A stretch of DNA of 64,000 nucleotides, taken from positions 20,267-84,266 of the forward strand of contig JAAGOF010000292.1 of the NCBI GenBank assembly GCA_010645155.1, given 5' to 3'. The translations under genes and the position numbers were made by a program. The stretch is from Tigriopus japonicus (lineage: Eukaryota; Arthropoda; Copepoda; Harpacticoida; Harpacticidae). Shown here one piece after another: positions 1 through 11,326 of this stretch. The notes below the pieces were generated by a model. That model ran no database searches and was not told the origin of the DNA. It saw only the letters and a list, made by a program, of their open reading frames with translations. Positions within the stretch are counted from its first letter, which is position 1. Every line of letters begins with the position of its first letter.

Positions 1-156
1 TTGGGCACACTGCCGACAAATCGATTTGTTAAATTACACTCATATGAAGTCATGAATAGTGTAGCAAGGGGACATTCTTGTCTGATAATAAAGTACATGC
101 TAAGTTTAGAAACAATGTTTATCTATTTTGTCATTGTTATTAGTGTTCCTTTTCAG

Positions 157-1158
157 AACAAATTTTGCTGACAGACGTCTTAAGTGCGTTTGAATTGTGC
201 ACTGAGGCCATCGCCAATCGCCAAGTGTTTAACCGTGGTACTCACGAGAAACTGGGACGATTTTCGAGTGTTCTCCAGGGTCATTGCGCTGGAATTTTCC
301 CCGGCTATGCAAGCATCATCGAAGAAAGAAAAGGCCAATTACGAGAGGTTTTAGGCCTTCGACCTGAAGATCAAATCATAGTAGATCCAAACATCCCGCC
401 CTCCCTGCTCCCAAATAATTCCGTTATATCGACCCCAGATCATTCGGTTGACAATATGCGGGCTGTCGGACCCTCGATCGAAATGCCAAAAAACCTGTCT
501 CCGTGCAAGATTTTTCCTAATGAAAACAACAGTCCTGCGCTCAGGCAAGATCTTTCTCAAGATTCTGAAATCGACAGATTGCTCCGTCGATTTCCGGACA
601 TGGATCGAGACGAGCTCAGTATGTTGGTGGATGAAACGAGACAGTTCCACGGCGAGTCTTTGACGGATGAAGCCCTTTTTGAGGCCATCGAAGAGTTTCG
701 TCGAGTCGAAGGTTTCTCCATTTTGGCGCCAATGGAGTCTAACACGGCGGGAAAAGGTCTCGAAGGAAACAATTCTTCGAAGGGTGCGACGGCTGAGACG
801 AAAACATTGGTGGATGATTCCGTTCACGACATCTTTGTCGAGTTGCTGCAAAACATGTCTGCCTCTAGGACGCAAGGTAAAAATACGAATGGCATTGCAC
901 TTTCAGCTCTTTTGAATTGGACGGTTTCAGTAGTACGTGATGGTTTGACTCTCTCTCATTTCAGCTCCGATGGAAGACTTTTGGGTAGACGACTGCACGG
1001 TTTGTCTCGAACCATTGGGCATCACTCATTTGGAGACCTTGCAGCCGTGTGGACATCGCTTTCATGGAAAATGTATTAGAGATTGGCTTTCACAACAGAG
1101 AGATTGTCCCCTTTGTCGCAATCATATTCTGTTGGATGAGGATTTTCCGAAATTGTGA
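157..1158 (+). CDS. RING-H2 finger protein, 3' part (probable E3 ubiquitin ligase)
   Basis: Two exons are visible, 157-876 and 965-1158. An 88-bp phase-1 GT-AG intron separates them. The reading frame stays open up to a polypyrimidine-AG acceptor ending at 156, so earlier exons lie outside the window and no start codon is seen. About 303 residues are visible. The last 63 carry a C3H2C3 RING-H2 finger: CTVC, then a Cys-Gly-His-x2-His-x2-Cys cluster, then CPLC. That arrangement is typical of E3 ligases that recruit an E2 enzyme. Upstream, around genomic 560-700, an acidic helical stretch (FPDMDRDELSMLVDETRQF) resembles a CUE-like ubiquitin-binding helix bundle; this is a weak inference. The family was not recognised beyond the RING. 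The gene is convergent with the syntaxin gene. Confidence 0.85.
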
Positions 1159-1327
1159 ATGTTAGTACCATCTAACATGCAAGGACTTGTCGCCGTTGGA
1201 TTTCGGCGTTGCTTCCAACAAAATTCTGAACTATTAGACATTGGTTCCAACGCCAATTGGTAATAATCATCGCAACTTAGGACTTTGGTGAGATTTTTGA
1301 TCTAATCTGTGATATCCTGCGGTCTAC

Positions 1328-1333
1328 AATAAA
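1328..1333 (+). promoter_or_regulatory. Possible polyadenylation signal of the RING gene
   Basis: An AATAAA hexamer lies 170 bp after the RING-gene stop, on the coding strand. It is a plausible 3' end signal, but the motif is common in AT-rich DNA. Confidence 0.35.
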
Positions 1334-1734
1334 GGGCGTGAAAAATAGAGTTGTTATTTGTTACTTTTGGCGTGCGAAATGAAGAAATGTGGAAGCCAGA
1401 GTGTAGTTTGTACCAGTTCCTAGCTTTGGTAGAGGGTTCAATTATGTCCACCGAAATTAAAAATACAAGAGAATCTAGTATTAAACATACTTTGTAAGTA
1501 TAAGTTGCGTTTCTACGTTTTCGCAGTTCGATTTGAAGTCGATTTTTCGTTGATACTCGATCCAATTTCTGGCCAAAAATGTTTCTCCTCTTTCCCTCTG
1601 CAAGAAGGACACGTGAAATACGGAATGTTTACTCGGGATGCTTTATTGAACACTATGCGATTGAATGACAGGAAACAGCAATGCCAACCATTGTAGTGGT
1701 ATGAATGATAATAGAATTGTAGGTAGTGTACTTA

Positions 1735-1850
1735 GCAATAATATTCACAATGATAATAATGATCATGATAATAATAATTGTTGTAATAGTAGTGGTATAG
1801 TAGTAGTAATAATAATAATCATAATGATAATAATAATAATGCCAATGTAA
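1735..1850. repeat. AT-rich trinucleotide microsatellite
   Basis: Imperfect runs of AAT, GAT and AGT triplets. Short open frames across it are low-complexity artefacts. Confidence 0.8.
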
Positions 1851-2128
1851 GTAATAATAGCAGCAATATGGTTTAACGATTTCGATAGAGTCCCTATATT
1901 ATTGAGACCGAACAACATCACCGTGATGGGTTGGCTTGCTCTTTGTTGAAAAATGACAAGAGTAGTCCTTGTCGGAGCGATACGAGTCCAACCTCGATAA
2001 GAACTACAACTTGTGCAGCCGCAGCTCAACCGGGGGATGATCATGATGATGTAGATGATGCAGAGATAACGATGACCAAACTCGATGATGATTGCTCTCG
2101 AGGAAAACAATTGTTCAAGTTGAGTACT

Positions 2129-2212
2129 TCACCATAGTTTTAAGTAGCCACCCGCCCACCAGATGACGATGGCTCCGATGGCAGCGCCGCAAAGAAGCAT
2201 CATGATTTTTTT
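2129..2212 (-). CDS. Syx1A: Syntaxin-1 alternative last exon, distal (anchor type 2)
   Basis: This exon follows a TTTTCAG acceptor ending at 2213 and keeps the phase-0 frame of exon 6. It encodes 27 residues beginning [19 protein letters not shown], then a short Gly/Tyr/Lys/Trp tail and TGA. The KKIM start and Cys in the first helical turns resemble the usual syntaxin-1 anchor. It could be spliced in place of the proximal exon, but no transcript evidence is available here. Confidence 0.85.
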   Translation of the reverse strand, partial: KKIMMLLCGAAIGAIVIWWAGGYLKLW

Positions 2213-5200
2213 CTGAAAATCAAATCACTTCGTCACAGAAACCCCGCAAACAAGCTTCCCTTGCTCATTTGCTTGATCTGTCTGGTGGTTATCTTTTTTG
2301 ATAGCAAACAATGAACGCTCGATCAACGAGCTCCTACTCTCTGTGTCTTTCACCAAGAACTCGTGAACGCCAATCAAACGGAAGATGGACGAGGATAATC
2401 CTGGCGCGATTTGGATGCAAATAGGCAGAAAACCAAGGAACTCAAATGGGTCAGAGGATTTATTCGAAACTAATTGCAAACAAGGAAAACAGAATGAATT
2501 GAGCCTATGATAAAAGGGTAGAAAATATTTGGAGGTGCTGAAGTATATTATACTACAGCACACTATTGCGCACGAACAACAAATCATCATAAAAAATGAA
2601 CTACGAGTAATAATGATAATAATAATAGTAATAATATAATGACAATAAAAAAAATTGGATAGCAAGAATCGTTACGTAAGCAAAGTGATAAAAATATATG
2701 TATAGACTAATGCACCGAACCTAAGAATCACATGTTTCCAGATAACTGATTAGATACCATAATGACAATGACCGTCAATATCACGACAATGGAAATCACG
2801 AGGCAGAACAAAAGAATGATCTTTTTCTGAAACGAAAGCAACAACTCAACGCTAAATCAATCAAATCAAAGATAAGGAAATCAAAATTAGAAAACTCGAG
2901 AGAAAAAGGAAAGATACGTCGAAAAATAATCATTGGCAAAAGACTTACTGAGCAACACGTATCGATAGTCATAATGAGATCAATTTGGTGAAATCAACTT
3001 ACCCGTCTCGCCTTCGACTGGTACTTTAGAGCCTTCTTTGTATCTTGTGTGGCAGTCTGCACATAGTCTACGGCATGTTCCACGTGGTACTCGATACGAT
3101 CGATCATTTCACCCTGAAACAACGGCAAAGTAAAATATCAGGCCCAGTTGAAAAAACAGAAGACCAAACTTTGCTACGATTGCTTTCGAGGAGAGTGCCA
3201 CTCCAGTCCTTTTGTTTTGTTTTTTAACCTCACCTGACTCTCGACCAGCATAGCCATGTCCATGAACATGTCATGGAGCTCTTTAATGGAATGTTCCAAC
3301 TTGATGATGTCGGCATGTCGCGCCTCGATATCAGCGAGGGTCTGTTTGGCAGCCGCCGTGTCCATGATGATGCCTTGAGTAAACACAGCGGAATTGCCTT
3401 GCTCCAACATATCTTCGAGTTCGGCATCGGTGGTGGTTCGACCCGCGATTTCCATTTGGCGTTGGATGCGGTTCTTGCAACGCTCGCGATAGTCTGTTTG
3501 CGTGCGGTTGTACTCGGTCATGACCTCAACGAATTTACGCGAAAGCGTTGAGTGTTGAGTTTTCCGAATTCGCAAATCCGCCGACGCCTTATTGATGTTC
3601 TCTTCGGCTTCGATGTTCTGTTCAATGACTGCAAGGAATCCAACCTACTATGAACATACTTGGGCTAGTGTGCCAAAAAGGAACCGAGAATGACTTACCT
3701 TTGAGTTTAGCCCGCACTTTGTTTGCGGTTTTTTTGATATCCGACATCAGATCTTCCAGATCTTGCTTCATTTCTGTGAGGATTAAATTGTTGCAACAAT
3801 TTCAGTCTTCAAAAGGTAAGTAGGTCGCAATGAAATGAATGGCAACTTACTCTCGTCATTTTGGGGTGCAGAGAGGATCGAACTGTGCTTCCTCTTGACC
3901 TCCTCGACGTTATTCTGGATCTTGTCGATGTTTTCGCGGATTTCTTCCACCTAAGGCAGCAAAGAAGAACCAGCCGTTAGGTTGACTATCTATCTCTGCG
4001 ATAGTTCAAACGTATATGATTAGCTTATTACTTACTTCTTGGAAGAATTCGTCCATTTTTCCTCCCTCCATATTGACCGCCATGTCTTCGCCACCCAGGT
4101 CATCCTCGTCGCTCTGGGCCTAAAATCGTTAAAAGAAATGAGAAAATTGAACCGGAATACGGAAAAGACCTTTCTTCTACTACACAAACAGTTCCAGTTT
4201 GGTCATAATGAGAATTGGGAGACTCGTGATTTCATTGACTACACGTTACCTCCTTTGTTACCGGATATTATTGCAATTTCGCTCGCTCGTAACGGAACCC
4301 GCTTTTTTACCAAGAAAATAACTAGTGACCGTTACACCCCGTAAATAGTTAATGTAGTGTTGCGCCCATATTCAGTTCCCAGTAGGGGCGTGTGCACGTC
4401 GTGCACGTACTTGGGATTAGTCGAAGGTCCGTCCGCAAAGCGTTGGACTACTCCTCAAACTTGAACCTTGGAGAAAGTTTTATCATCGTTCTGAACGTCA
4501 TGTACGCTTTAACGGGAGGATACTTGATGTCGTGGTAAGCGCAGTTTCCTGTAGTGAGAGAGGTCTAAGGTTCGATTCTCCTCCCCGACCTCTCTCAGGG
4601 AAACTTTTAGACGCTATTCTACACCCGCAGACGGAGAACCAATCTGATACTGGGCAAGAGATTGCCTATCGAAAAACTGGATAATGTGATGGCTGGCTTC
4701 GCTGGCCGTGCGAGAATCAAACCTCCGACCCTAGCACCCACAATTACAGAAAAAGAACGATAAATCTGGCTTATTAAGTGAATAAGTGAATATGGTCTCT
4801 TTCAAATCGCAATTCGTCTCGAGGACTTTGAGACCAATTCCTGTACTCTATTTTCTCAACAAAACCCAAGAACATCATCCCGTTAGCATTCTTTCACCCA
4901 TTTGTACAAAACTGCGTAACTGCGTATGCGTGGACAGTGTATTATGGCTTGATTTTTAATCGCCGAAAATGAGGATTTTATTTTCTACCTTTCTACTTGA
5001 CAACCATGTTAAATCGTGAATCTGAAGGCACACCCATTCATTCATTCGGTCAGCCAGTAAATGATATTGTAAGCAACGTGCCTCCCGAGCTAGCCCTTCA
5101 CGCTCAAACGTCAACAACATAGCTTGGTCATCCATCGCCTATCAGGTCAATCCGATTCACCTTGGATTAGATTCATGCCAGTTGATGGTTGATCACGAGG

Positions 5201-5771
5201 TTTCATTTTGTTCCAAGCATGCATGGACCAAGCCAGCTAGCCAGCTGGCTGCTGAGGCCTGAACAGGCCTGAACAGGCGGGGCTGCTGTCGGCGTGGATC
5301 CACCAACCAACCAACCACACACACACACACTCAGATCCTCCATTGGGGAACACGTAAAAAAGAAAGAGAGAGAGACACACACACACACCTACACCCTAAA
5401 AGAATCATACAGCCCAGATGATCTAGGCCCTAGGTGAAACGTGCTCTGGTACTCAACATGAATGAATGGATCTCCATTCCAAGGATGACCATGACTGGCG
5501 TAGTAGTAGTAGTAGCAACAACAAGCCTTGACCTCGCATGCTCGCTCTCTCGTTCGGATTTCTACTTTCTTTAGGTCTCTCTCCCCCGTCGGGATGGTCG
5601 GTTTTTGAGGCCGTGGTGTGTGGTGTGCTTGCTATGTGCTATGTATGCATGACCTCGGACCGCTGCGCAGGGATGGTTCTGCTCATGATCGCCGAAGCTA
5701 GTTTGCGGGTGTTGGGTGGGTGTGTCTGAGATACTTACGGCTCGAAGGGCTGCCAATCTGTCTTTGGGCAT
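2129..5771 (-). CDS. Syx1A: Syntaxin-1 (neuronal t-SNARE), complete gene with alternative last exons
   Basis: Plasma-membrane Qa-SNARE that pairs with SNAP-25 and synaptobrevin to drive synaptic vesicle fusion. Coding exons on the minus strand are 5771-5739, 4119-4036, 3950-3851, 3773-3699, 3628-3234 and 3113-3003, then either 2826-2728 or 2212-2129. All junctions are GT-AG and in phase. The start [11 protein letters not shown] matches the N-terminus usual for syntaxin-1. Products are 298 or 293 residues, close to the family's usual 288-291. The Habc helices span roughly residues 27-155 and the SNARE helix about 190-256. The zero-layer glutamine (VESQ) is residue 229, exactly at the exon 5/6 border. 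The first intron is 1.6 kb and holds a SINE. Identity is certain; the alternative ends are described separately. Confidence 0.97.
2728..2826 (-). CDS. Syx1A: Syntaxin-1 alternative last exon, proximal (anchor type 1)
   Basis: It follows a TTTCAG acceptor ending at 2827, in phase 0 after exon 6. It encodes 32 residues beginning [19 protein letters not shown], a longer and more hydrophobic segment, then a polar tail ending in GNM and TGA. Both last exons start with the same KKI, as expected for a mutually exclusive pair derived by exon duplication. Confidence 0.85.
   Translation of the reverse strand, partial: KKIILLFCLVISIVVILTVIVIMVSNQLSGNM
4525..4740 (+). repeat. tRNA-derived SINE, family 1, copy A (syntaxin intron 1)
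   Basis: The head carries a polymerase-III A-box-like stretch (TGGTAAGCGCAG) and a B box (GGTTCGATTC). The shared body includes GAACCAATCTGATACTGGGC and the end AGCACCCACAATT. The copy at 8828-9003 matches over nearly its whole length but lacks about 50 bp in the middle. It lies antisense to the host gene. Confidence 0.8.
5316..5388. repeat. CA and GA microsatellites upstream of syntaxin exon 2
   Basis: CA runs at 5316-5330 and 5375-5388, with a GA run between. They sit in the first intron of the syntaxin gene. Confidence 0.9.
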
Positions 5772-8700
5772 GGTGTCGGATGACTGTGTAGCCGCCGCAC
5801 GAGATGGATGATGGTTGCCAGCCGCACTCAACCACTCGATCGACGAGTCCGTGGGTGTGTCTTTGGGTCAGTCAATTCGTTAGCCCCACCCTCAACACCC
5901 ACACGCCCACAACAATATCTGAATGGCCCTCAAATGAGACACACCAACACCCCCGAGGTGATTTCCCTGAGCATATCCCCACCCAATGCCAATGTTGGAA
6001 CAAGAACTAGTAGCCCAAGTCGTGGTTGCCACATCTTGTAGCAAGAACAGTGCCATAAAAATGCCATCGGAAACGAAGAGCTGCCAAACGTGCGACAACG
6101 AAGGATAGCCACATGTATTGAAAGCATCGAGTCCTTATCAACATAGAGAAATTCATATCTGGGCACAATCAAGGGGTTGAATGAGTTGCCCTTGGTTCAA
6201 TTCAGCAAATTCTGCTGCTACTTCAATAGCTTTCGGTTGCTTTGTCTCAAATTGGAAACCAACTCAAAATTCTAACTTTGATATTTTCTTCCTCGTTTTT
6301 TGCTGTGTTGACAGAGGTCAAAATGAAATAAAATTCTAGTCATTTAATGCTCCTTATTAATTTTAGTGAAGCACCCCAATTTATTCAATTGAAGGCTATA
6401 AGGGATAACAAGTCCATGCACACTTTACCTTTATGGACTCTTGAATTGAACTTAATTTATGAGTTGATTTACGAATGGATGTCTGCATGCATGTTAGTAC
6501 ATACATGAACAAATTTTGTTTGAAACGAAATCTAAGAGACTCGATAGAACATTATTGGAATCTTCAATTATCGTTCAACATATTTGGAGTTGAGAATAAT
6601 AGTTGCCATGAAAACGCAAATTTTAGTGGTAAATGTCACTCGAAGTAAAAGAACTGACTGGAAGGCAAATATGTACTATTTTGTTGAAATGAAATCAGTT
6701 TAAAACTGCCACTGAAAAGTTATAAGAAAATAGTTGCCATTTTGCCCAAAAGTGGCATCAAAAAATACCATCTGTCAACTACGCTAGCAATATTAGACGG
6801 TGCAGTAGTAGCAGATCTCGAGAAAAGGAGGAGAAACAGGCGGATCGGAACGGTTGGGACTGTCCGATAGTGGGACAGTGCCTCTTAGGCATAAAGCACT
6901 GCCTCTACCACACACAGGATCCTCCGCCTTCCTTGTCTACCTTGTGCCCTCGTATGCCCCTAGTTCTTCCTCAAACCAGCTCATACATTCAGGCATGCTT
7001 CTCACCCTACTTGCTCGGCCCATCATCGCCATCGTTAGCCATTCGTCCTGCCATCAGGGCGAGATATTTTTTCTTTCGGACACTTTTGTCCATGTCCCAT
7101 AAGGGGAATGTCTCGAAAAAGTTCTTCGTTTGGTATGTCAAAAGTAACTATATGAATCAAGCACACGAAACAATATTCCTTTGATTATTTAAAAAAGCAG
7201 AAGGATGAAATGTAACAAATAATTTGTCTCCATCAGCCATAAACTAACAAAGAAATATAATCTTGACAACGCAAGGTTCTTAATTTTCAAAAGAATTCGT
7301 TAATTTGACAAATTACTAAAACCACACCAAATAATTTGCTGATTGAAAACCTATTTGAATGGCTTGCAATGCTAAATGAAGGTCTGAGCATTTAAATGAA
7401 TTAAGGTGTTCTTCAAGCATTTATCGTAAGGCTTTATATAAGCCTTTAATTTATCCATGTTCAGGCACATTTTAACAAATGGTCTTTAGGTGCATTAGGT
7501 GTTAATGCATATATTTTTGTTTAGTTATTAGGTTGGACATCTATTTGGCGTTTCAATAGAGCTGCAATAATTATCCTCACATCTTTATTTGTTTTTGATT
7601 AGTTGCTTAGTTCTTATTGCTCCTTTCATACAAGGTAGAAAGTCAAAAACCTTCCTTGGCACAAATAGATGTTGTACCAAGATAATCAAAATATCTTAAC
7701 CACCAAGAAGAAAATGTTTACCTTAGAAATCCAAACACTTCTTTAAACTGGAGCAATTTTGAAGCCAGTAAAAAAATCAAAAGAGGCCAAGCCAATCCTA
7801 AGTAAAAAGATTTGTCAAAGCCAGGGCATAAATCTAGAAAGGAATGCCTAAGGTTGACGTGCTCTTTTGACTTCTAGCCTCCTTTAGAAAGAGTAACTTT
7901 GTCTAGTCCAGTCAATGTCCCTTGACTCAGTTAAAAATTTACAATCATTCTTTTAACAAAAATAAACCTTGAAAATCTTGGAGCTCCCAGATAACTATTG
8001 ATTATAATTCTTTGCATTCCAAGTTTTTCTTGAGGAACTTTGTGTTCAATACTTGTCACACACTAACCCACCCTGCCATCCACGGGCTTGAGAGACACGA
8101 GAAAGGAAGGAAAGTGAGTAAGAAAGAAAGAAAGGAGGGACCTCTTATTCCATTCTTGGCCACATTTCTCCCTGCTAATCCACTAAAGCTCTGAGCATGG
8201 ACAGCCCATATCCTTACAGGATGCGAAAACCGCTTGTTTCTTGTTTCTGAGAGCCCAAAACGATCTCAACGAACAACCTGTAGGGAAGTATAATGGACTC
8301 AATATTCATTATTTTATTCCAATTCAGTGTTAGAATTGTCTATACATCCTTCCTACATGTGTATTTGTCCCTTAAAAATGATTAAAGGCACCAAATTTTT
8401 GGGTAAATCACATTCACCACTCCTCATCAGGGTACCCTATTTAACTTATGTCAGGACACACTAATGGTTTTAAATTGAAAGTTCATAACAAAACCATCAA
8501 ATTGAAGAATATAGTACTTCATAAAGGTGACCTATTCCTTACTGCATTCTGGATGAACAAACATATAGAAGGGATTACCAACAACTCAAAAGAAGTGACA
8601 AAGAATTTGTTCTATTTAGAGCTTCCTCTTTGTTTGGCCGATAAAAATGATGATATTTGGCTTTTAATTGATTTCAAGCATTTAAGATCCTATGATAATG

Positions 8701-8827
8701 ACTAAATGATGTTTTTATGGGACAGAATGTGTGTACTGTAGCAATGAGCTTAATTGTCAATAAAAGAGCCATATTTCTTGAAGCAGATGCCCAATTTTCA
8801 TGAAACGCTGTGTGAGTATTGTTAAAC
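5772..8827. other. Intergenic region upstream of syntaxin
   Basis: No recognisable exon. The syntaxin 5' untranslated region and promoter should lie just right of 5771, but I see no clear core-promoter motif. The rest is unique-looking AT-rich DNA with scattered short frames that match nothing. Confidence 0.6.
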
Positions 8828-9003
8828 AGGAGACGGGGCATCGTGGTTAGTGCAGTTTCGTACAATGAGAGGGGTCCTAGGTTTGATTCTCCTCCTTGAC
8901 CTTTCTCAAAGAAACTTTTAGACACTGTTCCACACCCACAGATGGAGAACCACTCTGATACTGGGCAAGGCTCAACCCTCAGACCATAGCACCCACAATC
9001 CAA
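8828..9003 (+). repeat. tRNA-derived SINE, family 1, copy B
   Basis: A-box-like TGGTTAGTGCAG and B box GGTTTGATTC, followed by the same body and end as copy A (AGCACCCACAATC), then a short A-rich tail. Together the two copies define the family. Confidence 0.8.
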
Positions 9004-10660
9004 AAAAATCCATTGCTTGGAATTGGTATTTTTGTATCAATGCTATATATACTCAAATTACATTGTGCTATATTCTCAGTTTTGTATGAGATATTATTTT
9101 GTAGCTTCTCAGAAATTCTTGGGATCAGAAGGCTTCATTATTAAAACTAATGGTAGGAAAAGGAGCGCCATCTAGTGCTGCAACTGTTCTTAAGTGATGT
9201 TTGCTATCAAACACTAAGATTTTTAGGGCCGTTTTGGAATCCGTGTCAGTTGAAGCTCGTGACCAGTGATGAGAGGTTCCTGGTGTGTTCAGTGGGCTTG
9301 GCGAGTGTACCACCGTGGGGGGCCTATCCTCGGGGTCGACTCACCCTGCAGAATGGCTGCTTTTTACCACACGAGGTGCTAGGCCTTAGGCCGGCTTCAT
9401 CAAAATCTAATGCATGGCCCCCAAATGAAAAGAGGAAACCCAGCTCGAGGAAAGAGAGGAAAATATTGACAAGGACAGCTGATAAAGGGTACCTATGGGC
9501 CGATTTGGCTAGGCTCCATCCTTTTAGAAAAGGGAACCAGAGAAAGGGCACTTTGGGTCATGCTAGGCTCGACGGACCCTCCAAGAACTCTAGGCAAGAC
9601 AGTACTAAATTGACAGCGGAACCACGTCTCAATGACGTTTTGTCACAGGTTCTTCCAATGGAATAACAAAAATTCACTCAACCTCGTGCTGTTTGTCTTA
9701 GCACCATGTTACGATCTACTGGGAAATTCACTTCAAAGCATTCTTGAAGTACTGTTTCCAATCGAAATGGCAATCAATCATGACTAGCACGTTGCAGAAT
9801 CACTTGAGCGCAAGGATTGAAGGTATTAAAAATGATAAGAGCCTCAGGAAGAATAGAATTAAAAGGATTAAAAAAGTTCTGTGTTATGAAGATCATGCTG
9901 CTCTCTAAATCAATCCTATCCATATGGATACTGGAAATAGAATTGGAGTCTTTTCTTGTCACTTTCAGCATTTCAATTGGAACAACCGCTCAACAAATGA
10001 TCCACTGACAGGTTGGTGCCTCTTTTCTAAACACGCTTAGTGTGTGTGGGCTCTTACACATTCAGGGGCTTCCCAGGCTGCATGTAGCCTCTCCAAAGGT
10101 GGTGCGCGAAGCCTTGGTCCCTGGTGGTTGTTATGTGCCCATTCATATACACATACTACCGTACATACAAACAAACGTGCCTGAGGCCCTTCTCTGGGCT
10201 TCATGGGGCATCGAAATCCAATCTTATATTGCATATAGCCCTATTCGCCACTGCCCACCCCCATCCAAGGACATTTACTTCAAACAGGCTTCTTTGGTCC
10301 TCCAGGAAGAGACTAGCAGGCTTTAGTTATGTAGCAAGCTAGTTGAGTGTATGGACGGTTGGATGGTTGGTTGAATGGCGAGCTTCATTTGGGCTCTCGT
10401 TGCTCACAAGGCCAAATGGTTGGCCTTGGCAGTCCCTTTTAAAGGCATCAAGGGCCGTTCGAAAGGAAGATCTATGTAGGAGGGGAAAGCTTTCCCAGAG
10501 TTATCGATGAAAGAGGATCCTGAGCAGAGAATTTGATTCCCTTGTGCAAAAAATGACTGACTGTACGGGTTAGAATAGCGTGTGTTGCCGTGCTTGTTGA
10601 TCGAGGGAATTGCCGTCTCCGTGTTCATTCTAATACCTCTGACTTTTATCGTTGTTCTTG
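9004..10660. other. Intergenic region, no recognised gene
   Basis: A 163-codon open frame runs from 9175 to 9666 (+). It has no recognisable domain, signal peptide or flanking splice signal, and its Lys/Arg/Pro-rich composition does not settle the matter, so I do not call it a gene. Nothing else stands out. Confidence 0.5.
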
Positions 10661-10707
10661 TTAACGTGGGGTGTTAGAAGCGTAGCAATCTACTTCTTCA
10701 TCGTCTC

Positions 10708-10750
10708 CACCACCATCATCATCATCATCATCATCATCAACAACAACAAG
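10708..10750. repeat. CAT/CAA microsatellite
   Basis: About a dozen CAT triplets followed by CAA triplets, in the probable 5' flank of the GDNF-receptor-like gene. Confidence 0.9.
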
Positions 10751-11326
10751 GTCGTCCTTGCCTGCAGTCATCTTCATCTCTCTTCTAAATTATGATAGAG
10801 GTCTTCGATGACTAGTGTCTCGATCGTGAAAACCGGGGAGCTTCTCGAAAATCGTCTCTTTCGTTTGTTAGAATTGCTCTCGGTGAGGTGCTTCAACGAC
10901 CTCTTCGGGTGGTGTTTGATAATATGAAAATTAGATAATCATTTTGGGTGGTGTGTTCGCGTCCTCCCTTCCTCCATATTTTTCTCCTTCCATTGCTGGC
11001 TGACATGATCCCCGTGTTCTCGGGGAACGAAGGGTTGATCTTCTCAAACTCTGAGACCACTTCAGCAGTTCTGATTCTCTCAAATTCATCATCACACCCA
11101 TCAGTGTTGTCCGTGTTGGTAGTGTCTCCATTCGATATCGTGGAGCAGCCCCTTTTGGGCACGAGAGAGGGGTTCAAACCGACAACAAACTGGAGACTTC
11201 AAGTCGTCGTCGTTGTCGTCGTCGTCGTCGCCCACCACGTCGATTCATCGTCATCCTATGTGGAGGGTTCATCATTTTGCCAACTAAGAAGTGTCTCTCA
11301 GTCCAAACGAGGGGGACGCGGGGGGG

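Larger units (their letters stand above)
1159..2128. other. Convergent 3' region between RING and syntaxin genes
   Basis: No coding exon is seen. The stretch should hold both 3' untranslated regions. It contains an ATA/ATG/ATC microsatellite near 1740-1850. A minus-strand AATAAA (plus-strand TTTATT at 1642-1647) could serve the syntaxin transcript. Confidence 0.6.

Noticed and set aside
351..875. 174-codon minus-strand frame opposite the RING gene
   Set aside because: It is the antisense shadow of a well-supported exon and has no domain of its own.
9175..9666. 163-codon plus-strand frame
   Set aside because: No domain, signal, splice context or repeat relation; could be chance in a less AT-rich patch.
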